From positions 1 to 48,974 of the forward strand of contig RDRZ01000017.1 of NCBI GenBank assembly GCA_003709165.1: a stretch of 48,974 nt of DNA. The letters are read 5' to 3'. The DNA is from Flavobacteriaceae bacterium PRS1. GTDB taxonomy: Bacteria > Bacteroidota > Bacteroidia > Flavobacteriales > Flavobacteriaceae. Both the position numbers and the translations under genes were made by a program. The notes under the pieces are model-generated. The model saw only the letters and a program-made list of their open reading frames with translations, had not been told where the DNA came from and did not search any database. This document shows, piece after piece, positions 42,213 through 48,974 of the stretch (positions are counted from its first letter, which is position 1; each line of letters begins with the position of its first letter).

Positions 42213-44131
42213 TTAAAATATTTTAAGATGAGCATTTCTAAAATTAATAATATCGCTGCAAAAATAACAAACCATTTCCATAGCGCGTTAATATTTGTCC
42301 TACTTTTTATAGCATTAAAAAGTTGCGGTATGGAATCTTTAACAGTTGCATTTTCAATAGTGCCAAGATTCAAAAAACTCATTTTGCTTTCATATCTATT
42401 GTAATTGTAGCTAATATGTTCTAATAGTTCTGTATTATTTCTAATAGCGTATATAGCGGCAATATCTGGAGAATCAATTGTAGTAACCGTTACTTTATTG
42501 CTGTAAGTACGCTGCTGCGGAATAATTTCTGCTACACTTGACTTAAGTTTTAAAATATCATCTCGCTGCATTTTTGTGTTAACATCAAACGTGTTTTCTT
42601 TGCCAATTGTATAATATAGTTTTGGCAGTTGAAGACTCTGCCGTCCAATATTATAAAGCGTTGGTACAATAAGTGGTGAATTAATAAAGTTTGAATTTTT
42701 TAAATTCAGTGCTGAAGAAAATATAAATAAACGTCCATTTTGAACTAAAAATGGGTTTCCATTTTCAAACTGAAGAATAGCGCTGCTATTTGTTGTCAAA
42801 TTATAAAATGAATTTACTTTTGGATACTGAAAATTCGATATTTTTTTATCGAATACATTATCAAAAATAGGATGGGAAAAATTGATTGTTGTTATTTTTT
42901 TTTCAGTACTGTTTAATGTGTCAAACTTAAGATTATTATAATTAGTAAATAATTGATTATAAGAGGATATACTAATATCTTCTGAAGGGATAATTAATAA
43001 ATTACCACCATGAGTTACAAACAAATTTAAAGCGCTTATGAGTGCTAAAGGTATGCTTGCTAATTCATTTAGAACTATTAAATTTTGCTGCTCGATTTCA
43101 TTGTAATTTAACTGTTTAAAATCTGTTGCATTATAATTAAATTCATCATCTGTAAAAACACGTTTTAAAAAGTTATCGTCGGCTGAATTTATTGACAACA
43201 CCTTAATCTTTGGTCGTTGATTAATATTAAAGAACAGGACATTATCAAACTGAAGACTTGTATCTTCAATTTCAATTTTACCGTTAATTTCGGAGTTATT
43301 AGGAATAGTGAATGAGCCTTTAAAGCCATTTTGACTATTTACTGCAGTTTTGGCTATGAGTTTATTATTGTTGAATAAAGAAACAGAAATATCGTTATTT
43401 GCTTCTCCTTGCAATTTTAACATCACAGTAAGCTCAATGGTGTTTAAATTGGTTTTAGAGATATAAACACTATCAATACTAATATTGTTAGTATTAACAG
43501 ATTGAAGCTGGACTAAACTTATATTTATTAAACTTTCTGATGTGATTGTTAAATCATTTTGTTTCTGCTGAAAATCGGAAAGTAATATTAAGTGTTTTAA
43601 AGACGATACATCTTTACTAAAAAAATGTTTCCCTTTTAAAATAACTGCATTATAATCTAATTGATTTGTGCTGTAATCTAAAGCTAACAGTTCCTCTTTT
43701 ATAGTTTTTTTTGCAGCTTTTTTTATAGTAGTATTATTTGTAAAAATAGTGACTTCATCTTTATCGTCTAACGCATCAATAATATCTTGAATGGCTCTTT
43801 TTAAAAGCTCACCTTTATTGCCTTTGGCTTGCATACTAAAGGAATTATCAAGATAAATAACTGTTTCGGTACTAATGTCAATGCGTTCTAATTTAGACCA
43901 ATAAGGTTGTGCAAAAGCTAAAATTATAGCTGCTAATAATAATAGCCGTATAAGTAGAGTAAGCCATTTTTTAAGCTGTGAGCTTTTTCGGGTTTGTAAA
44001 GTAACTTGTTTTAAAAACTGAACATTGGTAAATGCAACTTTTTGAAATTTATTTAACTGAAATAAATGTACTAGTATAGGAATAAGGAGAAGGAGTAAAG
44101 CGTAAAGAAGTTCTGGGTATTTAAACTGCAT
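42209..44131 (-). CDS. BatA/VWA-domain membrane protein
   Basis: A 640-residue protein. The N-terminus is an aerotolerance-regulator (BatA) double-transmembrane module (YALLLLLIPILVHLFQLNKF, then LIRLLLLAAIILAFAQP). A von Willebrand A domain follows (about 90-200) with a MIDAS DxSxS motif at D95-N-S-F-S99. The rest is a long extracytoplasmic region with a glutamine-amidotransferase-like segment, and a last transmembrane helix near the C-terminus (WKWFVIFAAILLILEMLILKYF). This architecture is widespread in Bacteroidota with unknown function. It is the first gene of the four-gene operon. A -7 box TATATTTG is at 44148-44155 on the minus strand. Confidence 0.88.
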   Translation of the reverse strand: MQFKYPELLYALLLLLIPILVHLFQLNKFQKVAFTNVQFLKQVTLQTRKSSQLKKWLTLLIRLLLLAAIILAFAQPYWSKLERIDISTETVIYLDNSFSMQAKGNKGELLKRAIQDIIDALDDKDEVTIFTNNTTIKKAAKKTIKEELLALDYSTNQLDYNAVILKGKHFFSKDVSSLKHLILLSDFQQKQNDLTITSESLINISLVQLQSVNTNNISIDSVYISKTNLNTIELTVMLKLQGEANNDISVSLFNNNKLIAKTAVNSQNGFKGSFTIPNNSEINGKIEIEDTSLQFDNVLFFNINQRPKIKVLSINSADDNFLKRVFTDDEFNYNATDFKQLNYNEIEQQNLIVLNELASIPLALISALNLFVTHGGNLLIIPSEDISISSYNQLFTNYNNLKFDTLNSTEKKITTINFSHPIFDNVFDKKISNFQYPKVNSFYNLTTNSSAILQFENGNPFLVQNGRLFIFSSALNLKNSNFINSPLIVPTLYNIGRQSLQLPKLYYTIGKENTFDVNTKMQRDDILKLKSSVAEIIPQQRTYSNKVTVTTIDSPDIAAIYAIRNNTELLEHISYNYNRYESKMSFLNLGTIENATVKDSIPQLFNAIKSRTNINALWKWFVIFAAILLILEMLILKYFK

Positions 44132-44218
44132 CCTTAAATTGATTTGTCAAATATAGAAAATGATACCTGATAAACTTGGAATCGTTTTGAGAAATTTAAC
44201 TTTTAATAGATATTTTTT

Positions 44219-45226
44219 TTAGCAAAAGAAAAAATAATCTTTCATAGGTTGAAGTTCTAATTTTGTTAAATAGTTTCTTATTTGTTTTTGAGCTTCAGTA
44301 TTGGCAACAGTTATGATGCTTTGAGGATTTTTAATCTGTTTTAAAAAACGGAACGGTTTGAGTACCACACCATAAATATCATGTCCAATTTTTTTTGGAT
44401 TATCACAAATCCAATCAAAAGGGACTTCATTTTCTATCAAAGTTTTGGCAATTGTTTTACCCTTATCTCCAGCTCCCCAAAGTGTTAATGGTCTCGTATT
44501 ATTATAGTCCAGTTTTAAAAAATAGTGCAGTTTAATATTTAATAAAAAGTTATGAGCATAATAAGGATTAGTTCTAGACGCTCTTGCAGCATAATCCCTC
44601 CAATGATGCAATACAATTGTACACGGAATGCATGTATAGCTATTTTCGTAAAACCTAAAAGTAAGATCGTAATCTTCAGGATAGCGATTTGGATTAAAAG
44701 CATCAGCACTGACTAAATCTTCTCTATGAATCATCCAACAAGGAGATGGAATAACGCATTCTTTATATATTTCAGAATAGTTTGTTCCATTTAAAGTTAA
44801 GCTGTTTATCCACGTTTCATATTTAGAATAACCATCTCCAATTCCTGTTTTAGAAAAATACTTAACCAACCCAATAGCCACGTGCTTTTTTTTATGCTTG
44901 ATTAATTTATTGCTTAACACTTCCAATTTATTTGGTAACATGATATCATCGCTATCCATTCGTGTGATCAATTCACCTTTGCTTTTAGAAAATGCTATTC
45001 TCAAAGCAGAAATAATTCCAGAACCATTATTTTTAAAGAGTTGAATTCGAGAATCGTTATTAATGAATTTTTCTACTAATTTGAAGCTCTCATCAGTCGA
45101 ACCATCATCAACGATCAGTAATTCCCAATTTTTATAAGATTGATTAATGATAGATTGCAAACATTCTGGCAAAAATTCAGCAGTATTTTTAAAAGGAATA
45201 AGAATACTTATTAAAGGTTGATGCAT
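44219..45226 (-). CDS. Glycosyltransferase family 2 protein with extra C-terminal domain
   Basis: A 335-residue protein. The N-terminal GT-A domain (about 1-230) has LISILIPFKNTAEFLPECLQ, LLIVDDGSTDES and the metal-binding RMDSDDIMLPNKL, then YPEDYDLTFRFYENSY with the likely catalytic ED. The last 90 residues (LTLWGAGDKGKTIAKTLIEN) look like a small Rossmann-type nucleotide-binding module with GxGxxG-like glycines, an extension I have seen in flavobacterial GT2 proteins. Probably a sugar transferase for an envelope glycan. It is separated from the BatA-like gene by 87 bases. Confidence 0.88.
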   Translation of the reverse strand: MHQPLISILIPFKNTAEFLPECLQSIINQSYKNWELLIVDDGSTDESFKLVEKFINNDSRIQLFKNNGSGIISALRIAFSKSKGELITRMDSDDIMLPNKLEVLSNKLIKHKKKHVAIGLVKYFSKTGIGDGYSKYETWINSLTLNGTNYSEIYKECVIPSPCWMIHREDLVSADAFNPNRYPEDYDLTFRFYENSYTCIPCTIVLHHWRDYAARASRTNPYYAHNFLLNIKLHYFLKLDYNNTRPLTLWGAGDKGKTIAKTLIENEVPFDWICDNPKKIGHDIYGVVLKPFRFLKQIKNPQSIITVANTEAQKQIRNYLTKLELQPMKDYFFFC

Positions 45227-45382
45227 TTATTGGTCTCAAAAAAAAGTTAAAACTACCCACTTTCTGTTTCTACAATCTTGCAGAATTAAAGTGTATAAGT
45301 TTGAAGTATTAATCTTCAAAACTTCTGGATTTAGTTTTCTTAGCTAAACTAATATGTTGATTGAAATTATTGTCAATAAGCA

Positions 45383-45591
45383 TTAAAACCTTCTAACATC
45401 TACGGATATTGGATTACAGTTACAATCCATAATATATTCAGCCTCAAATGTACCCCTACATATTAAATAAATTGGATTAAAAATTTACCATTTCCAAAAT
45501 ATTGCTCACCAATTATATCTTTACCATTATTAGAATGAATTTGTCTTATCTCAGAAATACAATTTGTATTACCATAGCCTTCACAACCTGA
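45383..45591 (-). pseudogene. Remnant of an unidentified gene (C-terminal part)
   Basis: The 410-base gap upstream of the GT2 gene contains protein-like minus-strand sequence in two frames. Between stops at 45592 and 45463 it reads SGCEGYGNTNCISEIRQIHS and on to GEQYFGNGKFLIQFI. In another frame, ending at 45383, it reads TFEAEYIMDCNCNPISVDVR followed by RF. Cysteine-rich and glycine-containing text of this quality is unlikely by chance, and the pieces look like one C-terminal domain split by a frameshift and a nonsense codon. I cannot name the family. The rest of the gap (45227-45382) shows nothing I recognise. Confidence 0.45.
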
Positions 45592-45636
45592 CTATGAATC
45601 ACTGTCATACGAAGTATTATTGTTTAATTTATCCTG

Positions 45637-46875
45637 TCAAAATAAATTTAGATTACTTGTATGTACAACGGCTGTTTTAATACTTAAATTTTCTTCGCCA
45701 ACATTGGTCCAGGTCAAGTAAGCCTTATCATTTTTAAGTACCATTCTGGGAAAGCCACTGGATCTGCTTTCGGAAGATTCTGTTAAAGTAATAAGTTCAC
45801 TCAAAGTCCCATCTGCACCTACTTTTTGTAGTAAGATAACAGTATTGTCTTCAATAAAATCTAACCAGCTTATTAAAGCAGAGCCATCTTCTAAAACTTC
45901 AATATCTACGCGACCCATTGGGTCTATATCTCCAATATTAATGGGAATAGCAAATGTTTCTCCATTATCTTTTGAAAAAGAAACTTTTACTTTAGGTATA
46001 TCATTTGCCATTGTAAACCAAACTACAGCTACTATATTTTCTTTTGTAGAAACTGCAGCACCATTTACAGGACAACCAGCAATAAGCCAATTATCATTAT
46101 AAATCGGTTTGGGTTCTGTCCATTTGTTATCAATCTGTCTTACATAATAAATATCTCTTATTTCTTCTTCCGATCGATCTCTGTAGACAACAATTGCACC
46201 ATTTTTAGTCATTGCAGTATCGGTTTGGCAGCAATCACAAACACGAGAGTCTAATAAATATTCATTCAATAAGGTTCCGTTTTTGTCTATAATTGCACTT
46301 CGTATAGTCATCTCTTTTGTGATGGTTGAGTCTTTTTCGGCGTATGCCATTTGTCTACCATCAAGCCACACTGTTAAAAAATTGCCATCGTTAGTAGCAA
46401 CTTTACTTACAAAACCATGTTCTGTATTTGTATTATCTGTATGCGGAATAAATGCTGTTTCCCAAGTGTTTCCGTTATCGTTAGATAAAGTAACTTTTAC
46501 ATTATATGCATAAGTATCATCAGCACTTTTATCTAAATAATGAGCTGCTAAACCATTGTCTCCAAATGAAGTGATAGAAGGAAAGTCTGCCCAATTTACA
46601 AACCAACCTGTACCATTAGCAATCGTTTTTGGGGTAGACCAACTGTTATCATCTTTTAATGTTGAAAATGATAGTGTACTACTTTTATCAGCATTGGTTT
46701 TAATCCAACTTAAATAAATGGTTCCATCATCTGCTTTATGCAAATTGGGTTCTGAACTGTTAGCTTCGGTTGGAGCAGTTATAAAAGTGATAGTTTCGGT
46801 TGGTTCAGATTTACAAGAACTTACAATTGCTAAAATGAAAAGTGTTCTTAATCCGAAAAATAAAATGTGTTTCAT
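45637..46875 (-). CDS. Sialidase-like (BNR/Asp-box) lipoprotein
   Basis: I start this at the ATG at 46875 (412 residues) because it gives a lipoprotein signal, MKHILFFGLRTLFILAIVSSC, with lipid-attachment cysteine C21. The frame extends 23 residues further upstream into the end of the S10 gene. The body is a beta-propeller-like repeat protein with Asp-box motifs (LSNDNGNTWE, FSKDNGETF), and repeated WxxPxxI strands. It also has a distinctive RVCDCCQTDTAM cysteine cluster. Annotation pipelines would call it exo-alpha-sialidase. I see no clear sialidase arginine triad, so glycan binding or another hydrolase activity is possible. It follows the S10 gene by 7 bases. Confidence 0.82.
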   Translation of the reverse strand: MKHILFFGLRTLFILAIVSSCKSEPTETITFITAPTEANSSEPNLHKADDGTIYLSWIKTNADKSSTLSFSTLKDDNSWSTPKTIANGTGWFVNWADFPSITSFGDNGLAAHYLDKSADDTYAYNVKVTLSNDNGNTWETAFIPHTDNTNTEHGFVSKVATNDGNFLTVWLDGRQMAYAEKDSTITKEMTIRSAIIDKNGTLLNEYLLDSRVCDCCQTDTAMTKNGAIVVYRDRSEEEIRDIYYVRQIDNKWTEPKPIYNDNWLIAGCPVNGAAVSTKENIVAVVWFTMANDIPKVKVSFSKDNGETFAIPINIGDIDPMGRVDIEVLEDGSALISWLDFIEDNTVILLQKVGADGTLSELITLTESSESRSSGFPRMVLKNDKAYLTWTNVGEENLSIKTAVVHTSNLNLF

Positions 46876-46882
46876 AATAAAG

Positions 46883-48370
46883 TTAGTATTTAGCAGCTTT
46901 TCCTTTAGCTGATGAGTTTTTGATGAACTCACGAATGTCATCATTAGCTTTAATTAAATCTTCATTACGCAAATACATCATGTGTCCACTTCTATAGCCC
47001 TTAAACGTAAAGCGGTCTTTCATTTTACCGCTTGGGTCTATTTGCCACATCGTATATTTTGCATTGAAATAAGTTGTTGCTCCATCGTAATATCCGGATT
47101 GATTCAATACTTTTAAATACGGATTTGAAGCCATTGCCTGACGTAAATTATCTCTGGTATTATCATTTTCGTTATTCCACGGACGTACAGAACCAAACAT
47201 ATTGTACTTAATATCTGTATTAAATTTTAATTCTTTTTTGATGTAATCGTTTATTGCAGGTGTAAACGAGTGTAACCAAGACGTTAATTCGGCACTATAA
47301 TCAGGTCGGGTTCCAGCTTCCATTTTATCAAGTCCTAAATAGCGAGAATCCAAGCGTCCAATAGTTTGCCCCGTTTTGTCACGTAATAATTCTTTCCAAA
47401 AGAAACTATTTGGAACAAATAGATTATGTTGTAGAATAGATTTCTTACTTAAACCTGAATAATATGCCATTTTTTCAGCAACACTTTGCCGTTCAGACTC
47501 CGAAATAAATCCTCCTTTTGCTAATGCAGGTATTAAAGTATTAATTGCATAATCTTCCGATTCTGGTAAAATTTCAAGTAAATCTTTACTTTGCAAGGCA
47601 CTAGGTAACATTTTATGATACCAGGCAGCAGCTGTATAATATGGCAAATTCAACGCAGAAGAAACCGGACCACCAACTCTAATTACTTTATAATCGGCAG
47701 GAGACACCATAATAACACCATTTAAATACATCCATTGGCTATTTTGCAGTTCAAGAGATAATCCCATTACACGTGTACCACCATAACTTTCGCCAATAAT
47801 ATATTTGGGAGATTCCCATCTGTTGTTTCGTGAAACAAATGTGTTTATCCATTCGGCGAGGTATTTAATATCGGCATTAATTCCAAAGAATTGTTTTTTC
47901 TCTGGCATTTTGCCATCTTTATCAGGAATCATTCTTGAGTAGCCTGTATTTACCGGATTTACAAATACAATATCTGCGACATCAATAATAGAATTTGGGT
48001 TATTCCTGAATCCATAAGGCTGCACTGGATAACCTTCATCATCAATATTTAAAATACGAGGTCCTGTATAAGCAATATGCATCCAAACCGAAGCAGAACC
48101 TGGTCCACCATTAAAAGAAATTATCAATGGTCTTTTAGCACTATTTTTAATATTATTGCGTTTGTAATAGGTATAGAATAATGTTGCAGCTGGTTCACCA
48201 TTTGCGTCCCAAACAGGTTGCATTCCTGTGGTGGCAGTATAAGAGAAACTTTGTCCTTTTACAGTTGTATTATGTGTAGTTACAACCATGGTGTCTATTG
48301 GGATTTTTCTACTTTGGCTGTAAGAAAAAAGAATTCCTATGAAGAAAAAGAGTAAAACTGGTTTTTTCAT
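46883..48370 (-). CDS. Secreted serine carboxypeptidase (peptidase family S10)
   Basis: A 495-residue protein with a signal peptide (MKKPVLLFFFIGILFSYSQ), so periplasmic or secreted. The oxyanion region is FNGGPGSASVW (87-97), the nucleophile S195 in IIGESYGGTRV, the aspartate D429 (SGYYDGATTYF) and the histidine H463 (YRSGHMMYLR), all in S10 order. The enzyme removes C-terminal residues from peptides. It is probably co-transcribed with the downstream sialidase-like lipoprotein, suggesting joint breakdown of glycoprotein or peptide material, which is inference. Confidence 0.93.
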   Translation of the reverse strand: MKKPVLLFFFIGILFSYSQSRKIPIDTMVVTTHNTTVKGQSFSYTATTGMQPVWDANGEPAATLFYTYYKRNNIKNSAKRPLIISFNGGPGSASVWMHIAYTGPRILNIDDEGYPVQPYGFRNNPNSIIDVADIVFVNPVNTGYSRMIPDKDGKMPEKKQFFGINADIKYLAEWINTFVSRNNRWESPKYIIGESYGGTRVMGLSLELQNSQWMYLNGVIMVSPADYKVIRVGGPVSSALNLPYYTAAAWYHKMLPSALQSKDLLEILPESEDYAINTLIPALAKGGFISESERQSVAEKMAYYSGLSKKSILQHNLFVPNSFFWKELLRDKTGQTIGRLDSRYLGLDKMEAGTRPDYSAELTSWLHSFTPAINDYIKKELKFNTDIKYNMFGSVRPWNNENDNTRDNLRQAMASNPYLKVLNQSGYYDGATTYFNAKYTMWQIDPSGKMKDRFTFKGYRSGHMMYLRNEDLIKANDDIREFIKNSSAKGKAAKY

Positions 48371-48456
48371 TGTAATTATTTTAGTTAGTTTAGAATGTTA
48401 CGAAAATACTATTTTATGTACAACAGTAGTATAAATTAACATTTATTAACAAGAAG

Positions 48457-48723
48457 CTAAAAACCTTCAAAAACTCCCAACCCAAATAAAGCAAAATCAT
48501 ATTTTACCGGATCTTTTGCATCAAGTCCTCTCAAGGCAGTATCGAGCTCAAATAAACCTTTTCCATCATTTTGTTTTCGATGTAATAAGCCTAATTTTCT
48601 AGCAACGTTCCCAGAATATACATCCAAAGGGCAAGAAAGTTGCGCAGGAGAGAGCCTTGTCCAGATACCAAAATCAACACCTGTATTATCACGTCTTACC
48701 ATCCATCGTAAAAACATGTTTAA
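48457..48723 (-). pseudogene. TIGR02757/DUF2400 protein, C-terminal fragment on the minus strand
   Basis: About 88 residues from LNMFLRWMVRRDNTGVDFGI through LSCPLDVYSGNVARKLGLLH to KYDFALFGLGVFEGF match the last third of TIGR02757 family proteins (about 250 residues, cytosolic, function unknown). Upstream, the family sequence stops: an in-frame TAA at 48745-48747 lies only eight codons before LNMFLRW, and the codons between do not resemble the family. The N-terminal part of the same family starts at 48798 on the other strand. The M of MFLRW (48717) is not a real start. Confidence 0.85.
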
Positions 48724-48797
48724 GCATTCAATTAAGGTAGCTAATTAGCAAATACAAATTTAATACTTTTACAAAATACTAATAAAATTGATAATCA

Positions 48798-48974
48798 TTG
48801 ACCAATACAGAACTAAAAGAATTCCTAGATTCTAAAGTAGCTCAATACAATAACCCAAAGTTTATTGAATCTGACCCAATCCAAATACCGCATCAATTTT
48901 CATTAAAAGAGGATATCGAAATATCAGGATTCCTTACAGCTACCATTGCTTGGGGAAATAGAAAAATGATAATT
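48798..48974 (+). CDS. TIGR02757/DUF2400 protein, N-terminal part (3' end outside window)
   Basis: From a TTG at 48798 (an in-frame TAA lies two codons upstream) the plus strand reads 59 residues including ELKEFLDSKVAQYNNPKFIE, SDPIQIPHQFSLKEDIEISG and FLTATIAWGNRK. These are the N-terminus of the TIGR02757 family, which the C-terminal fragment 75 bases away on the opposite strand would complete. It cannot be seen whether this gene continues to full length beyond the window. Confidence 0.85.
   Translation, partial: MTNTELKEFLDSKVAQYNNPKFIESDPIQIPHQFSLKEDIEISGFLTATIAWGNRKMII

Noticed and set aside
1-48974. CRISPR array, tRNA or rRNA genes, integrase, prophage or defence system
   Set aside because: I saw no regularly spaced repeats, no tRNA-like cloverleaf with CCA end, and no recombinase, restriction, toxin-antitoxin or phage structural gene. 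The ORF6N fragment alone is not evidence of a prophage.

Overview
The window is AT-rich chromosomal DNA from a member of the Bacteroidota, almost certainly a marine-type Flavobacteriaceae. The evidence is in the sequence: promoters of the TTTG-N17-23-TAnnTTTG type, start codons with little or no Shine-Dalgarno sequence, a type IX secretion (T9SS) sorting domain, a TonB/carboxypeptidase-like outer-membrane receptor, DUF4834 and YfhO-type proteins, a serine-palmitoyltransferase-like enzyme of the sulfonolipid type, and short dispersed palindromic repeats of the kind common in this family. I saw no rRNA, tRNA, CRISPR array, transposase or prophage. The genus cannot be fixed from the sequence alone.

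Layout. 0-5 kb: the tail of a conserved hypothetical gene, hutI (histidine degradation), a Crp-like regulator, a decayed T9SS-secreted FG-GAP protein, and fumC. 5-10 kb: a tiny membrane protein, an outer-membrane receptor, arsC and prfB with its programmed frameshift. 10-16.5 kb: a repeat-rich spacer, a periplasmic zinc metalloprotease with threonine aldolase, a broken ORF6N gene and oligopeptidase B. 16.5-21.2 kb: a probable sulfonolipid (capnine/sulfobacin) locus with a cysteate-synthase-like PLP enzyme, a cysteate/serine acyltransferase and, convergently, a GNAT of the bacterial ceramide-synthase type following a porin-like gene. 21.3-27.1 kb: an envelope polysaccharide set (DUF4834, YfhO, GT4, flippase). 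27.2-31.8 kb: a patch of damaged accessory genes around an intact membrane-anchored AraC regulator. 31.8-38.3 kb: housekeeping repair and stress genes (uvrA, ECF sigma factor plus a 47-aa protein, nth, bcp) and a conserved 482-aa protein of unknown function. 38.4-45.2 kb: an MBL-fold hydrolase pair, then a tight minus-strand operon (BatA/VWA protein, metal-site-less dihydroorotase homologue, small membrane protein, esterase), preceded by a GT2 gene. 45.2-48.97 kb: a gene remnant, a sialidase-like lipoprotein, an S10 carboxypeptidase, and a TIGR02757 (DUF2400) gene whose two ends lie on opposite strands.

The main points for a second look are the sulfonolipid locus, the split and inverted TIGR02757 gene at the right edge, a nested family of intergenic repeats (9.8-10.2, 21.6-21.7 and 38.4-38.6 kb), a sigma-54-like promoter at 28.3 kb, and five genes carrying single-base frameshifts or a nonsense codon, one of which replaces the catalytic glutamate of a CPBP protease. 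All family names come from recognising motifs by eye; no database search was possible.
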